NCBI GenBank assembly: GCA_022478985.1
Contig: JAKSZP010006627.1
Span: 1 to 64,000 of the forward strand
Direction of reading: 5' to 3'
DNA from: Massospora cicadina
Lineage: Eukaryota > Entomophthoromycota > Entomophthoromycetes > Entomophthorales > Entomophthoraceae
Length of the DNA: 64,000 nt
Below the pieces are notes generated by a model. The model saw only the letters and a list, made by a program, of their open reading frames with translations, was not told the DNA's origin and searched no databases. The first letter of the stretch is position 1; each line of letters begins with the position of its first letter. Made by a program: the position numbers and the translations under genes. Shown in pieces: positions 23,201 through 35,571 of this stretch.

Positions 23201-24366
23201 TCTGCTCCATCTTGCCAATTCATTTATCAGTAAATATCATAAACGCTTGCACATTGCTCATTTTGTTGTCTAAAGCTCCCAAGGTAACGTCAGGATTTTT
23301 ATTTTACCATCAGGGCAAACTACAAATTCTTATGCATTTTCTCAATTTGTTTTCTAAGGGTTTCCATATTTTCAGCACTCTCGCCTCACATGGGATCGTT
23401 GGTACATTCAGTTAAGGGGCATTTAACCCAGGGGGCAGGTGGCCCTTTGAAACTCGGTTTCCCTTCAGCCCCTTTTGGGACCTCTGAGCCCTCTGGATCT
23501 TTAAGCCCTCAGGACTACAGTTCCAGTGGGGTCCTGTGGCCTTTATGTCCTTCAGGTTTTCTTTGTTAATTGTTAGTTCTGCACTTCAATTGGTCAATCA
23601 ACGCTTACACTTAGTTTTAATTGTTGCACTAATACCAATCCCAAAGCCTGGGTCTAGGCGGCGGGTTATGACAAGTTGTGTTGTAATCCACATACATCAG
23701 ATACCATACTTTGTAGTTATTAAGTGAGGTGGGTCTCCATGTAGCTGGAAATCCTTGAGCCCAGAAAGGCGATATAATTTCAAGCAATGTTGTTAAGGCG
23801 ACGGTTATAATTAATAGCTTCACAATTATCAAAAATGTAAGCAAACATGGGGTTTAAAATCCGATTTAATTGTAATTGAGGCCCTGCATTAATCCTAGCT
23901 GGCGTAATATCACAAGGGTGGTATAGAGATACTAGATGTAGGAGATAATGAAGGGCAGGATTTAAAAACTGTTTAGATATGCTTCTGCCACACTGACAAG
24001 CTAATTTCTTGTCAAGGTAGCTGAACCATAGAGTCTCCGCATGTAAGAGGGACAGCAATATCTCATTAATGAATGTCTTGACTCAAGTGGAATAAGCTTT
24101 ATCTAAGAGTTGTTGAATGGTGTCAGCTACATTGTCATCCTGAAGATCGAACAAATTACAATATGGCATGGTAGATTGGATTTAAAGTAGCCCAGTATTC
24201 TAGGCTCTCTGGTTGTAAAGGTTGTACCTCAATTTGGGAAGTACTAATTAAATGAAAGGCTCCTATAATCTTTCTAAGGGAAAATTTTTTTTGCTAGAGT
24301 TATCTTCCATGGTTTGTGATTGACGTTTTCCTAGCTAAAACTTGGAGACCTTGTAGTGAGCACCAA

Positions 24367-24998
24367 GTTTTAACTTTTTCATATGGATGAAGCCAGATCT
24401 CTAATTTTTAGTGTCCTGAGAGCAGTAGGGTTTGGAAGTCTAGAATTTATTTAGGATGTCATTGAAGATTGTAATGGCTGTAGATAGGCAATAGCGAGGA
24501 ACTTTTGCTTTTGCAGGGTCCAATTTTTGGCAGCTATCCTTGACTACAATAAAATATCATTGTAGCTATGCAAAGAGACGTAAAATAAGATAACTTTAAC
24601 AGGAAAAGTATGATAAATTAATTTTTTATAGGTTATGACTTTTATTAGATGTCATAGTGCCCTGTAGAGGATAGGGATAATGGGATCTCCTCATTCAGGA
24701 TATTCACTCCTCATCTAGTAAGGAGGTTGATACATGGCCATCTCTTTTTGGGAAGCTTATAAATTGTTATCTTCCCATTCATCTAGGGCTTGTAGGTTGC
24801 AATCCTGGATACTGGGATGGAGTTGCATCAGATGACCATTTTTAACCCACTCAAGATCCTTTCCCATTTAAGGGCTGAGGCCTATTTGGTGACATCCATC
24901 TGATTCCTGAAGGTTTGTTCCAGAAAAAGGATGGTAAACTGATTTTCAATACAATTTCCATAATTTTCTGGACCATTCTTCAAGTACAGACGCCAACA
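24367..24998 (-). repeat. Gypsy F 5' LTR
   Basis: Bounded on the left by the primer-binding site (TTGGTGCTCACT on the minus strand) and on the right by CGCCAACA, the complement of the LTR start TGTTGGCG. The sequence just outside (24999-25025) also resembles the polypurine flank of the other LTR, so a tandem LTR-internal-LTR arrangement once present is possible. Confidence 0.7.
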
Positions 24999-25070
24999 AT
25001 CACCTCAAGGTTGAAATCCTTAATGTTCATTGTCATAGTTACTTGGTGAGTTTTGTAAGGATGCTAAAGA

Positions 25071-26197
25071 TGTGTTGGTTTCTTGCCCATATTACCAGCT
25101 TCATCACTTATGTTTAATCTGCTGTAGTTCTAGGGGATTCATCTCACTAGTGGTTGTTGGGGTTTAAAAATTTCTATATTATATATATTGTTTGGAGAAA
25201 TATTCCAATGAATATTTATTGATTCACCAGATTGAAATCCGCCAAATTGATGAGTACTTCATCAGGGGATGATCCCTGACAATAAACAAGCGATTAGTGA
25301 GTAAATTATTATCTATTAAACTTAATTGACTTTTATGAGTTGATTGGGTTTAGTTACTAATCAACTAGGGGTTTATGAGTTGTTGGTTAATAATGCCACC
25401 TGTCATCGAGTAACTTTTGAGTTACCATTTTTGGATTGAAATCTGCTGTTTATGGGTAAGAGTCCATTTACCTAAGCAGGTTGTTACTAAGTAAGGGAAA
25501 ATTGATGGGAATTTAGCAAAGACATTGGGACACGTTCTTAATTTCAACTCAGAAGAGGTTGCGGTCAAGTAGGAAGAGAACCCAATTGATTTGATGAGGA
25601 AGATCATTGTTTCATGCAACCCTGGAGGGTTAATTAATTGGTGACAGCTGCTGTTCCCGATAGGGGCACCAACCAAAGAGTTGTGCGCCAAATATCCTAT
25701 AAATCCTATCGATTTTTTATAATAAAAAATCTGTTTGAATATAAAAATATCAATAAAGTTTTATAATTTAGACTGTTTGCTCTTGTGATAGAGTTGGAAG
25801 GAGCAGAAAATCCTTTATCTATATTATTGTTGATTTCTGCGGACTTTGCGTGATGAGAAGGAAGAATAACCTCTGAACCTTATCATAGATTAAGTTCTAC
25901 CCAACGAAATAGGGAAGAAGTCCCTACCATTTCAGAAGAAGACATACTAGGACAAGCACAAGGTTGGCGTTAGACTTAGTTACTACCTTGGCTATTAGTT
26001 AAATTAGAATAGTAGTCTTCATACTCCTATAGTCCATTATAATCTATTATTACCAATAATTTGAACAATGCACATATAAGGAACCTGGGCAGTTTAAAAA
26101 GGGAGCTGAAGTGAGTATTATTTAGAAATTATAATCAAATCATGAACTTTATCGATTTTTGCTTAATTGAGGATTCAAGCTCCCTAAAGTTTTAATA
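25071..26197 (+). repeat. Gypsy A 5' LTR
   Basis: Aligns end to end with 35572-36688; shared landmarks include AATGCCACCTGTCAT, TACCTAAGCAGGTTGTTAC and GAACAATGCACATA. Divergence is high with small indels, so the insertion is old. The 3' edge is fixed by the adjacent primer-binding site. Confidence 0.8.
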
Positions 26198-28260
26198 ATT
26201 GGTGCTCACTACAGGGGGTAGTTGAGTTTAGTTGAATTTACTAAGAAGATCAGATCAAACGTGTCCTATAAGAAAGAAATATGCAAGCTTTGGATGAAGT
26301 TTGAAAATGTCAACAAGAACACGCTTGACTCAGCGTAACAAACTGACCTCACTGCATTGGAAGAACGGGTGATGAAAGACAAGAAAGAGGCCAAACAAGT
26401 GAGAAAATTTAAAAATGACTTCTGTGTCAAAACTTCTTAAAATGAAAGGAGGGTAACTAATCAAAGAAGAATTATATCATAAGATTGAGTGAGAAGCAGA
26501 ATGAGAATGCATTCGCTGGCTTACTGAAGAGATAGCATGACAATTGAAACGTATAGAAGAACTGGAGGACCATAAATGTAATTGTACACAACTGGAGGCA
26601 GAAGAAGCAAAAAATGGAACGCCTAGAACTCCATTTGGGAAGAAAAATCCACCCAAAAATATTCCTGGGTCATTTAGAGCAATTTTAGAGATTACCTCAA
26701 AGTTACTCCCATTGTCAATAAAGTCGTTGGACAGGATACGCCTGTTATTAGAGCCACAGATGAATTTTAAAGCACCCCAAAATTACCCGTGTCCCATCAG
26801 GTTAATGCCCCTGCGTTTTTCAAATTACTTGACTTAACAATGTTCTGTTTCAGTGACCAACAAAAGCAGTGACTGTCATGAACTTCTTGAACACTGATTG
26901 TCAGAATCTGGTGTTACCCCATCTTAATAAGGATAACTGGTTTTATCAGGAAGCCAAGGAAGCCATTATGTTGGAATTTGGAAGCCCTATGCAGATTTTT
27001 AACTGCAAGCAGGAATTTTATAGGGATATGATTCCATAAAGACAAGACTCTAGTAGCTTTTTCTGACTGATTCTACCAGGAATCACAGATCCTATCTGGT
27101 AAAAATTTAATTCATTATGAAACCTGATTATGATGCAAGCGGCGTTACAGCCCTATCATGATTTGCACCAAGCAATGGCTTCAGCGTTAGTAACTCAAAT
27201 GTACACATCTCAAATGGCGGATCTTTGAAGATGGTGGGAGCCACTTTTGAAGCCCCAAACAGAGCAGGAAAAGTGATCCAGACTTGAGCTCAAAATACTG
27301 TAAAATTCGGTGAGACAAATAGGGAGCAACCCAATTAAGTCATGTCAGGAAACAAGCCTAAAGTAAAAAACAAGCAGAAAAGATGCAAATCCGCTTCACC
27401 AGTGTGGAAATCTGGACACATAGCCACCCAATGTAAAGCATGAAGCCCAAGGATCAGATCACCTTAGTCCAGGTAAAAGAGAAGGAAATATTCATAGTTG
27501 CGTAAAGATCCTACAGTCTAGAAAGGAAACACTCTAGCACCGCATATAAACCTTTTCCTCCCGATATTATAAATGATGAGATAGACATTTCCATTCTTTT
27601 TGTAGATAATAAACAATTAATCCACTATATCAGGTCTTTAATATGGACGTAAACAATATCACCTAAGATACAATTAAAGGTATTGAATACGAAATTATGA
27701 TGGAAGTGGCTTGACTGCATGCTTGTAATCTAGCAGACAAGACTAAATCCTCCAAGAACCAGGAGGAGTTACTCAAGATGAGATTAGATGAGGAAAACGT
27801 ATTCATTCTAGTTAGTGCAATAAAGAAATTTTTCACTGATCTATATGAACAACTAATTCTCCCTCTTGATTTTTAAAATAACGCTGCCATTCACTTAGTA
27901 ATTACTCTGTTACAATATTCTAAGTGTACCTATGTGGATATCATAGTTAACAGATTGTGAGTGATGGCAATCATTGACAGTGGAGCACCCATAGATATCT
28001 TTTCAACCAAATTGGTGAAATGAATGAAGATTTTACCAGACCCTGAACACTTAAAAGAATAAGGGATGGCCAGATCAGATATGACAATATCCTGTGGACC
28101 CTATAGAGCGCTGCCACTCGGTTTGATTTCACTTGTGCTATCAGCTCCTGCCATTGATTTCGCAAACCAGAATTACAATATCCTGATCAGGACAGAGTTC
28201 CTGAAAAAACATAGTGTGAAATGTAATTTTTGAGAATACCTTGACCATTCTGTGGCAGAC
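26198..28260 (+). pseudogene. Gypsy A Gag and protease relic
   Basis: After the primer-binding site the Gag reading holds LVLPHLNKDNWFYQEAK near 26910, a capsid-type start, and a degraded zinc knuckle (WKSGHIATQC near 27410, first Cys pair lost). Protease follows near 27960: MAIIDSGAPIDIFSTKLV carries the DSG catalytic triad of retropepsins, and IDFANQNYNILIRTEFLKKH near 28150 matches the C-terminal part. Retropepsin matures the Gag-Pol polyprotein. Stops and frame changes throughout. Confidence 0.6.
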
Positions 28261-28949
28261 CTTGCCTTTGATTAATAAGTGGGAAGGAGAACCGGTACAA
28301 ATAAGAAGAATAATAATGTAAACTTGATTTACAATGACGGCACTTCATCATCCAGTACAAGTTGGTTGGGCGAAAATGGAGAGTAATGCCGAAGGAGATC
28401 CTAAAAAACTTGGGATCCCTTGATAGCAAAAATGTCAAACACTATACTGCCTGGGACGCAAATAGTTGTTAACACAGGATTAACGCTTATGATCCCAGAG
28501 CAACTATATAAAAAGATTGTTGGCCCATGGAGGAAATAAAAAATTGAACTGCTGGTAGCGATAGGGATAATTATGCTTGGACAAGGAGAAATAACGTGAT
28601 ACTGGGTAATCTGGGAAAGAAACCAATAAAGATAGCAAAAAATCAAGTCGTCACATTTCTCCATTTAATCCCAATGGCAGAGATCAGCAAATTCCATAAT
28701 TTTGAATGCTAACTGAAATTGGATTACTAGTGAAAATTCCAGAAGTGCCAATGTCTTAATAGATTGAAAGCAGCTGGTTGAATTGACCAAACAGCAGCAA
28801 AGAAGAGGTTCACCAACTATTTGAGAAGTACTGAGAGATACTTGCCAAAGACAATCATGACCTGGGATGTGCGAAGAACGTGATCCATAAGGTCAACATA
28901 GGGGAATTTGCCAATACAGATGAGACCTGTTTAAAGGTCTAGAGATGCT

Positions 28950-30190
28950 AAAGCTGTGGTCAGCGAAATAATCAGCACATATTTTGGGCAAGGGCTTCTT
29001 GTCCCATCGTTGAGTCCATGAACAAGTCTGTTCCTTATAGTAAAAAAGAAGGATGGACCAATTCAAGTAGTGATCAATTATTGCCAATTGAGCAAAATCA
29101 CTAAGAAGGATTTGTATCCACTGCTGAGGATTAATGACAAATTCAATCACCTGGGTAACGATAAATACTTTTTGGCAATAGACTCAATTTTGAGGTATTA
29201 TCATATCAATTTGCCAAAGGAAAGCCAAGAAAAATGTGCAATCATTACCACACAGGGACTTTACCAGCTGATCTGAATGCCTCAGAGATTGTGTAATGGT
29301 ACAGCCACAATCCATAAACCAATGGACTCTATCCTTAGTGATCTGAAGTTATCTTGTGTTTTAGTATATCTTTATTCTATTAATGTATTCAGGTGGACTT
29401 TCACAGACCATTTGGAGCACTTAGAAGAAGAGTTTAAGTGCTTAGTAACAGTGAATTTAAAAAATCTAGCCGAAGTAATGCCATTTCTTCATGAAGGATC
29501 TTAAGCACTTAGGGTCTGTTATCAACTCCAGAGGTCTGCAACCCCAGCAGTAGAAGATTAAGGCAATCAAATAAATGTTATTCAAAGAGTTATAAGATAA
29601 CTAAGTTTATTTGAGATGGTCAGCTACTATCACCAACTCATAGGGGATTTTGAAAAATAGCAGAGCATTTATTCCTTTTATTAAAGAATCCAAAAAAAAG
29701 ATTTATGTGGAAAAAAGAAGCCCAGGAGTCATTTGATGAATTACGCCAAGATCTAACGACCAGTCCTGTCTTGAAGTACATGAATTTTGATTGGGAGTCA
29801 TCATCCAAACCAATGCATTAATTAAAGTGAATGGAGTTATTTTGAACCAAGTGGATGAAGATGTGGATGAACATCTGGTGGCCTATGTGATTCAAATACT
29901 AACGCCAGCGGATAGGAATTATACCACAACAGAGCGCAGATGCTTTGTGGTAATATATGCATACAAGAAACTCTGAGTCTACGTCCATGGAACGCACTTC
30001 AAAGTGGTGATAGACCGCTCATCTTTACGCTGGCTCCATAATTTGAAGGAACCAGAGGGGCGACTGTCCCGATGGTCTTTAATATTACAAGCATATAATT
30101 TTGAGATACTACACTGGGCTAGAGCAGCACACCCAAACGCTGATGGACTATCAAGATTGCTTGTAGTCATATCGTCTATCAAGTTGATAA
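28950..30190 (+). pseudogene. Gypsy A reverse transcriptase and RNase H relic
   Basis: RT blocks: VVINYCQLSKITKKDLYPL (29070-29125), then the YHINL palm block (about 29200), then VYLYSINVF (near 29365) where active enzymes have YLDDI; both catalytic Asp are replaced. A block DHLEHLEEEFKCL follows. RNase H from about 29700: IIQTNA (the usual catalytic TDA is changed to TNA), ILNQVDEDVDEHLVAY, TTTERRC, FKVVIDRSSLRWLHNLKEP and HPNADGLSRLL ending near 30160. Single frames run up to 67 codons, longer than in gypsy E. Confidence 0.7.
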
Positions 30191-30289
30191 GTTATTCCAA
30201 AGGATGATTGAAGGTAAAGTAAGGGAAAAATTCATGAAATTCAAGGTGCACTAAAGAAAGTGATATTTAACACTGAGATGAAAAATGGA

Positions 30290-30397
30290 CAACTTTATTA
30301 AAACAATTGACAGAAAATGACTCATATACCCCAAAGCCTTCAGAACAAGCGTAAATAATCTAAGCCGCACACAAAGTCATTGGCCATGGTTTTAAGT
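30290..30397 (+). pseudogene. Gypsy A integrase, N-terminal part
   Basis: A short plus-strand block ending AAHKVIGHGFK corresponds to the HH half of the integrase zinc-binding domain. Coding homology stops at the family X insertion and resumes at 32528. Confidence 0.55.
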
Positions 30398-32511
30398 CTG
30401 GGGGAGCATACCCTCTGCCTAGATTGGGCAGTATTTCCATTCCCCATGAAGAAGGGTCCTAAGAGAACAGATGTCCCCCTTGCCAAGCAGGGTGATCTTA
30501 CTCATGTGGTAGATGAGCATTGGGTGACATCCACCCTCTGAAGATTCCCCCACTGGTTCCCACAATTTATTCTGCTGAATTAGATGGCAAATTGAAGAAA
30601 TTTGTGCTGAAATATCTGTAAAGCCTACTCCCATGGTGACGAGGCCCAATGGGTGTGCACATTCAAGTAATGGAGTATTGGGGTCCAATCCTCAGTCACA
30701 CTTGCCAGTGGCATTAAAACACTGAGAAATGATGTGGTCAATTCAAAATCTGCCTTTGAAACTTTGAAAACAATGCCCAACAGGCTTGTACCTGTTTAAT
30801 CAAGAATGTTTAATGTCGAATCTGCAGCAAAGTTTACCAATGGCGTCAGGGCATCATTGGAAGTTGTTATTAACTCGAAACCCTCTCTTCTCACATCAGG
30901 ATCATCACTCAAAAAATCCCGCTTGGTTGAATGAACGCCCAAGCAGCCAGGTGCAGGCAGGTTGGGTATCATGAACCTGTTCTTGACCTCTTGGGACTGC
31001 CCCTATGTGGGGTGGCCTTGGGAGGTTACCATTGCCATCAGGTGAGACACCGTCGTGTTAACCATAAAATGTGAAAAAGACAAAATTTAGGCATCTGAGG
31101 CCAAATTGGCAGCGACTTATCCCTGTATGGATAGTATCTATAACTTGAAAATTCCCAACATGGTGGTGCATGAAGCACAGGACCAGCGCAAGGAATCTAG
31201 TCGTCAAGGTAAAATTAAAGGTAGCCCAGCAGAGGGAGCTTGGGCTAAGGAGATATAGGGAGAGGTTTAGCATGGTATAAGTAATAATAGATGAGCAATC
31301 AGCAAAATTTGGCTGTGCCCAAAGGGAAGTTCATAACCAAGTTTTTTACAGGTTTAGAGTGCATGGGTGACCTGGTTTGGAGGGGACCTTGTAAGCCCAG
31401 CGGTGTACCTGAGGCTTTATTTATTTTTAAAAAAAGTAAATTGCCTAACAAGTCATGAGACCTCCTTGAAGAGGTCTGTGCACAGGTTCACCTAAGTCAA
31501 CATATGGAAAAAACGTAAAATGACTAGGGGTTTATTAAAGGGAAGATGACCAGCGAGAAAAGTTGGTCTCAAGAAAACATATTTAAGCCAACACGGGGAA
31601 ATTTATATCAGAGAAAGTGGTACTAAGCCTTGGTGCACCAATAGGCGCACGCTTCCGTCTAACAGGGTAACATACTTTAAAACTGACTTTACTCAAATGA
31701 TTTATTGAAGTTGAACCTGACCCAAGTTTTTAATTTTATAAATAGAACGGGTTTCTAACCACTGTTCACCAATTAAACATAATGAGCTGTCATTGTTTAA
31801 TAAAAAACTCATCCATTTTAGCATGAGAGCTGAAACAAGGGCTGGGCGTTATGCACTTCGCTTTTACCAACCTGGGCATACCTAGCCTGTACCCAGCGTT
31901 AGTCCAAGATGTGCTTTAGGTCAGGAAGGTCCTGCAATTTTACCCTTTGGACCTGCTGCCTCCCAGCCTTGTTCTTGCTGTTGGTACCCTCAATAAGGTC
32001 ATGTAAACATGACAGCCCACCGCTGACTCTTTTCAATGTTAATTACCATTAGGTTCAATCTTATTTTCCTCCCTCAAAGTTTGCCGTTTTGGGTCGAATT
32101 TCAAGGGCCCCAGTTCTGTGCTTTGATAAGTTTCTCCCAAATTGACCATTATTTAATCAGTCATAATACACTGAGGAAATTGTTGGTAGAATAACTATCT
32201 TTTACTTTTCCAAAAATCCCAATTTCTGAACCAAATATTATTATGATTTTTAACCTCCCATTCAGACTCACTAAACTCAAAAACCCACGGGCTCTGAGGC
32301 CATGTTTTCCTGGTTTGTCGCTAGGCTTATATACACCATTATGGCCCATGGCACCCGCTAGTGAGGTTTTTCCCGTTCTAAAATCAGTAGCTCAAGCAGC
32401 AGTGCCTCGGGCATTCAGACTTGTCATTTGGGTGCTACAGAACTCATCTTGGCAGGTCAGTCTTAACTTAACTGCCGCTTTCATGACAATGGTGACCTAA
32501 GGAAGACCATG
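30398..32511 (+). mobile_element. Family X copy 2, inserted in gypsy A integrase
   Basis: Foreign 2.1-kb block inside an integrase reading. Coding blocks match copies 1 and 3 in the same order: LCLDWAVFPF then KKGPKR and THVVDEHWVTST (30430-30540), a long Ser/Lys-rich segment, then GRLGIMNLF and CPYVGWPWE (30960-31030), and, much further on, AVPRAFRLVIWVLQNSSWQ (32400-32460). The flanks GGCCATGGTTTTAAGT (30382-30397) and GACCATATTTTCCAGT (32512-32527) agree at 11 of 16 positions and may be a decayed 16-bp duplication. The stretch 31050-32230 has no block recognised in the other copies. Function unknown. Confidence 0.5.
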
Positions 32512-32527
32512 GACCATATTTTCCAGT

Positions 32528-33300
32528 ACTATTATTGTAAATTGATCCATTATGATGTCACCAACTACCTGACCTGTTGCATAGAAACCAACTCCACAAA
32601 CCCCATAAGAATATAACATTCTACAGGCTAGTACGCCCTGGATAAATGAGGCACACTGTGTCAATAGAAATGCTGAGACCCCTGAGTATCAGCACAGGAG
32701 GCGCAAAATATATCATAATGGAAATAGACCATCAAACTAATGGGCCAAAATTAAAATCCTGATCAAGGTGGATGCTGTGAGAACAGTCAAGTTTAATTTG
32801 GATTAAATGGTTTATAGGCATGGATGCCCTCATGTAATCTAAAGTGACAATTGAACCAATTTTACCTCATATGTAATCTTAGAGGCTTAATGAATTTATG
32901 GGGATTAAAGGATAGTATCAGTTCCATAAAGACCAGAAACTAACGAAATGGTGGAAAGAGTTAATCAAACGCTAGTCACAAAGCTAATAAAATTGATCAC
33001 AGAAAAAATTCTTCTTGGGAAACTTACTTAAGTTTGGTTATCTTTGCCTTCAACATAGGTCAACATAAAGCGACAAGAAAAACGCCGTTCATATTACTTT
33101 ACAGACAAAGGGCAGCCTTTCCACTAATTTTGTATTCTGACATAGAGCCAGCAATGAGGATTAATGCCAATTTAATTTTAAAAATGACTGGCCAATATCA
33201 TGATTGATCTGCAATTGCAAGTGTTAAATATGCCCTTAAAGAAAAGAATCAAAGTGAAGTCAACGGATGACAAAAGCTTACTGGCAATATAAGAGTACCA
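32528..33300 (+). pseudogene. Gypsy A integrase, remainder
   Basis: Resumes with YDVTNYLTCC (the C-x2-C half of the zinc domain, second Cys altered) near 32550, then KYIIMEIDHQT near 32705, equivalent to the first catalytic Asp strand of the DDE core. The block around MVERVNQTLVTKLIKLI near 32950 carries the catalytic Glu; FAFNIGQHKATRKTPFILLY follows near 33050. Integrase inserts the cDNA into the genome. Interrupted by stops. Confidence 0.65.
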
Positions 33301-34238
33301 TGTGTGGTTAGGGTAGCCTATTGCGACACCCATGAGTTTGAATGAAGAAATAAGCTGGACGTTTTATTTTTTATCCATTAAAGTGATCGCCATGACGGCA
33401 ACTGATGCCTACACAATTAAGAATATTATGGATGGTCGTGTAGAAAACCAGGGCATACAAAATATCTTAAGTGTTGGATCTAAGAGAGAAAAAAGTGCAA
33501 TGTTCCTGAAGGACCAATGAGCCTAGAAAAACAGGTCAAGTCCTAGAGTTGTTCAAGTCCCTGGCGGAGGCCGCTGAACCAAGATAGGTGATTAAGTCTT
33601 AAAATAGACCTCTGAACCATGATAGCTGGTTAAGATCAAAAATGCAGTACTGATCCAGTGCAGGAGAAATTAAAAGATGAACATCTGAACCTAATAAAAG
33701 GTTAAGTCCCATTGCAAAAATACAACATAAAGGGAAAAAACCAAAAAAGAATATAAGATAAAAAAGCATTTTAAAAAATTATATAAAAATATAAAAATGC
33801 AAAAGACATTAAAAATTTGATTTTTATAATATTCACCAAAAAAGCAACTGGTGGTGTCCCCTTATGTCATTGGTAGGACCAACTCAGGTTAAAACTTGGT
33901 TCTGCCGCGAGTAGTCCTGAGGCGCTGAGAGAAGCAACACACATTGGTAAAATCAGGACGGCTTGAAACTTTATTCTTCAGGAGTAGTCCCTTAAGAATT
34001 GAAGCCCAGACTGGAAATACATGGAACAAGGAATCAGAGAAGCCGCCTGAGAATATCCTTTAAATGACAAGGTGTCATAAGACCCCAAACTGGGGAAAAC
34101 AGGTTTTCCAGACCTTTTTATTGTCATGAACAACTGAACTATTCTGGAATGGCATGTGGCCATGAGAAACGCGCTCTGCAGAGGTGGCAGTGAGGAGGAC
34201 GCAGAATGGAAACGCACAAAGAAGAATACTAAACCAAG
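33301..34238 (+). other. 3' region of gypsy A, little recognisable
   Basis: From 33540 the sequence is a low-complexity, A-rich tail-like region (33720-33840) and then a GC-richer patch (33840-34222) with no protein match on either strand. It ends at the LINE target site AAGAATACTAAACCAA (34223-34238). Confidence 0.4.
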
Positions 34239-35420
34239 TGGCCTTGGACCCGCCACTTATATGGGTGGAAACACTCTTTGGCCCACGTTCAAGTGGAGGC
34301 ATGGGCCTAGTGGACTTTAAGGTCCACGCCAACCTTATACTGGGCACCTGGATAAGGGAAGTCCTTGCCCCAGAACTCCCGCAACACTGGTCCAGAGCAG
34401 CGAGGGCAAATTTGCACAGGCGCTAAAACTATCAAACCCACGCAACCCATCCAGTCTGCTCACATACCTCGCAAACCACCCCACTGCAGTGGGACCTCAT
34501 GGAACTCCCCCACACTTCAAACACCTCCTCTGCACCATTCAACACATGGGGTGGACCATCACACTCACAGGCACTAGTCAGGGAAGGGGCAGGCCCAGAG
34601 CCCACTTTACGCTAAGGAACCCAGAGGTCAACCCCAGAGGGACACACACAATGTGGCCCCAGACATAGCAATAATAGACTACCTGGATGCTCTAGACATC
34701 CCATATGACCTCACACAGAAGAAGGCAATATGGAAGCTGACACACCATCCGCTCCTCCAGCCAAGGGTAAGAGTAAACACATGGCGCTGCTTTAGAAGAA
34801 CCTAAAAAAACCGCAGATCGCACCAATTTTCTTCATGAAGAGTGCGCAGTGTGTGGAGGGGATGGCACCCTACACCACCACCTTGAAGAATGCCCCTATC
34901 AAGAGCCATATGGCGGGAAGTTGCGCGCCTGCTTAGGATCAAAATAACCAGGAATTTTCTATCTCCAGGTGCCTCCTTGCACTCCAGCTCAAATCCCCAA
35001 TACCACCTACACTCTGATCCCTAATAGTATCCATCGCAATGTGGACAATCCACACCATTGCTTTGGATACGTTTAAGGGTACCATACCAAACATCCATGG
35101 AATAATCAGTAGATTTCACGTTCATCTACCAGAACACTTCCAAGCCTGGCTTTATGGAAACATGAAGCCAAGGCAGCAAAGGCTCATAGAGTCATGGTTC
35201 CCAGTATTTTTCCACACATGGACCCCTTCCTACACACCTGCTCCATAACAGGGGAAATCCCCTCAGAGTAGTGTACTCAACACCCCACACCTGGTATCAG
35301 CTGGTAATAGGGGTAGCTCATCTACTCTTGGGTGCCTAATTCAGCTCCACTTCGCCTTCCCCTTTCCCCTATATTTTTTCAGTATTGCTCGTCCCCTGGT
35401 TGGCTTGCCTCAGTTAAATA
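34239..35420 (+). mobile_element. 5'-truncated LINE with perfect 16-bp TSD
   Basis: 1,182-bp insertion in gypsy A. AAGAATACTAAACCAA flanks both sides (34223-34238 and 35421-35436), 16 of 16. It encodes only the C-terminal end of ORF2: RSSGGMGLVDF (near 34300) and IHTIALDTFKGTI with FHVHLPEHFQAWLYG (near 35050-35160), matching the LINE at 10340-15801. The 3' end GTCCCCTGGTTGGCTTGCCT followed by CAGTTAAATA is the family's 3' terminus. 5' truncation, AT tail and duplication are the signs of target-primed reverse transcription. Confidence 0.85.
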
Positions 35421-35571
35421 AAGAATACTAAACCAATATGCATTGAGCAAGTAAGGGAGATGAACCAAGAGCACTCCAAATCTAAACCATGCGGGTGGAC
35501 TCAGTCAGAATCCACACAACATACGCCCCCAGAAAATATTCTTCACTGAATAATCTGGTCAAGCGTGGAGA

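Larger units (their letters stand above)
17132..24998 (-). mobile_element. Gypsy F: degraded Ty3/gypsy element with both LTRs
   Basis: Minus-strand LTR retrotransposon of about 7.9 kb. LTR pair: 17132-17740 and 24367-24998. On the minus strand the LTRs start TGTTGGCTTTC and TGTTGGCGTC. A polypurine tract TTGAGGGGGCAA directly precedes the 3' LTR (plus 17741-17752). A primer-binding site TTGGTGCTCACTACAAGG directly follows the 5' LTR (plus 24349-24366). Pol order is RT, RNase H, integrase, so Ty3/gypsy. Gag and protease should lie between about 20.5 and 24.3 kb but I could not resolve them. No clear target duplication. Micro-insertion a lies in its RT. Confidence 0.75.
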
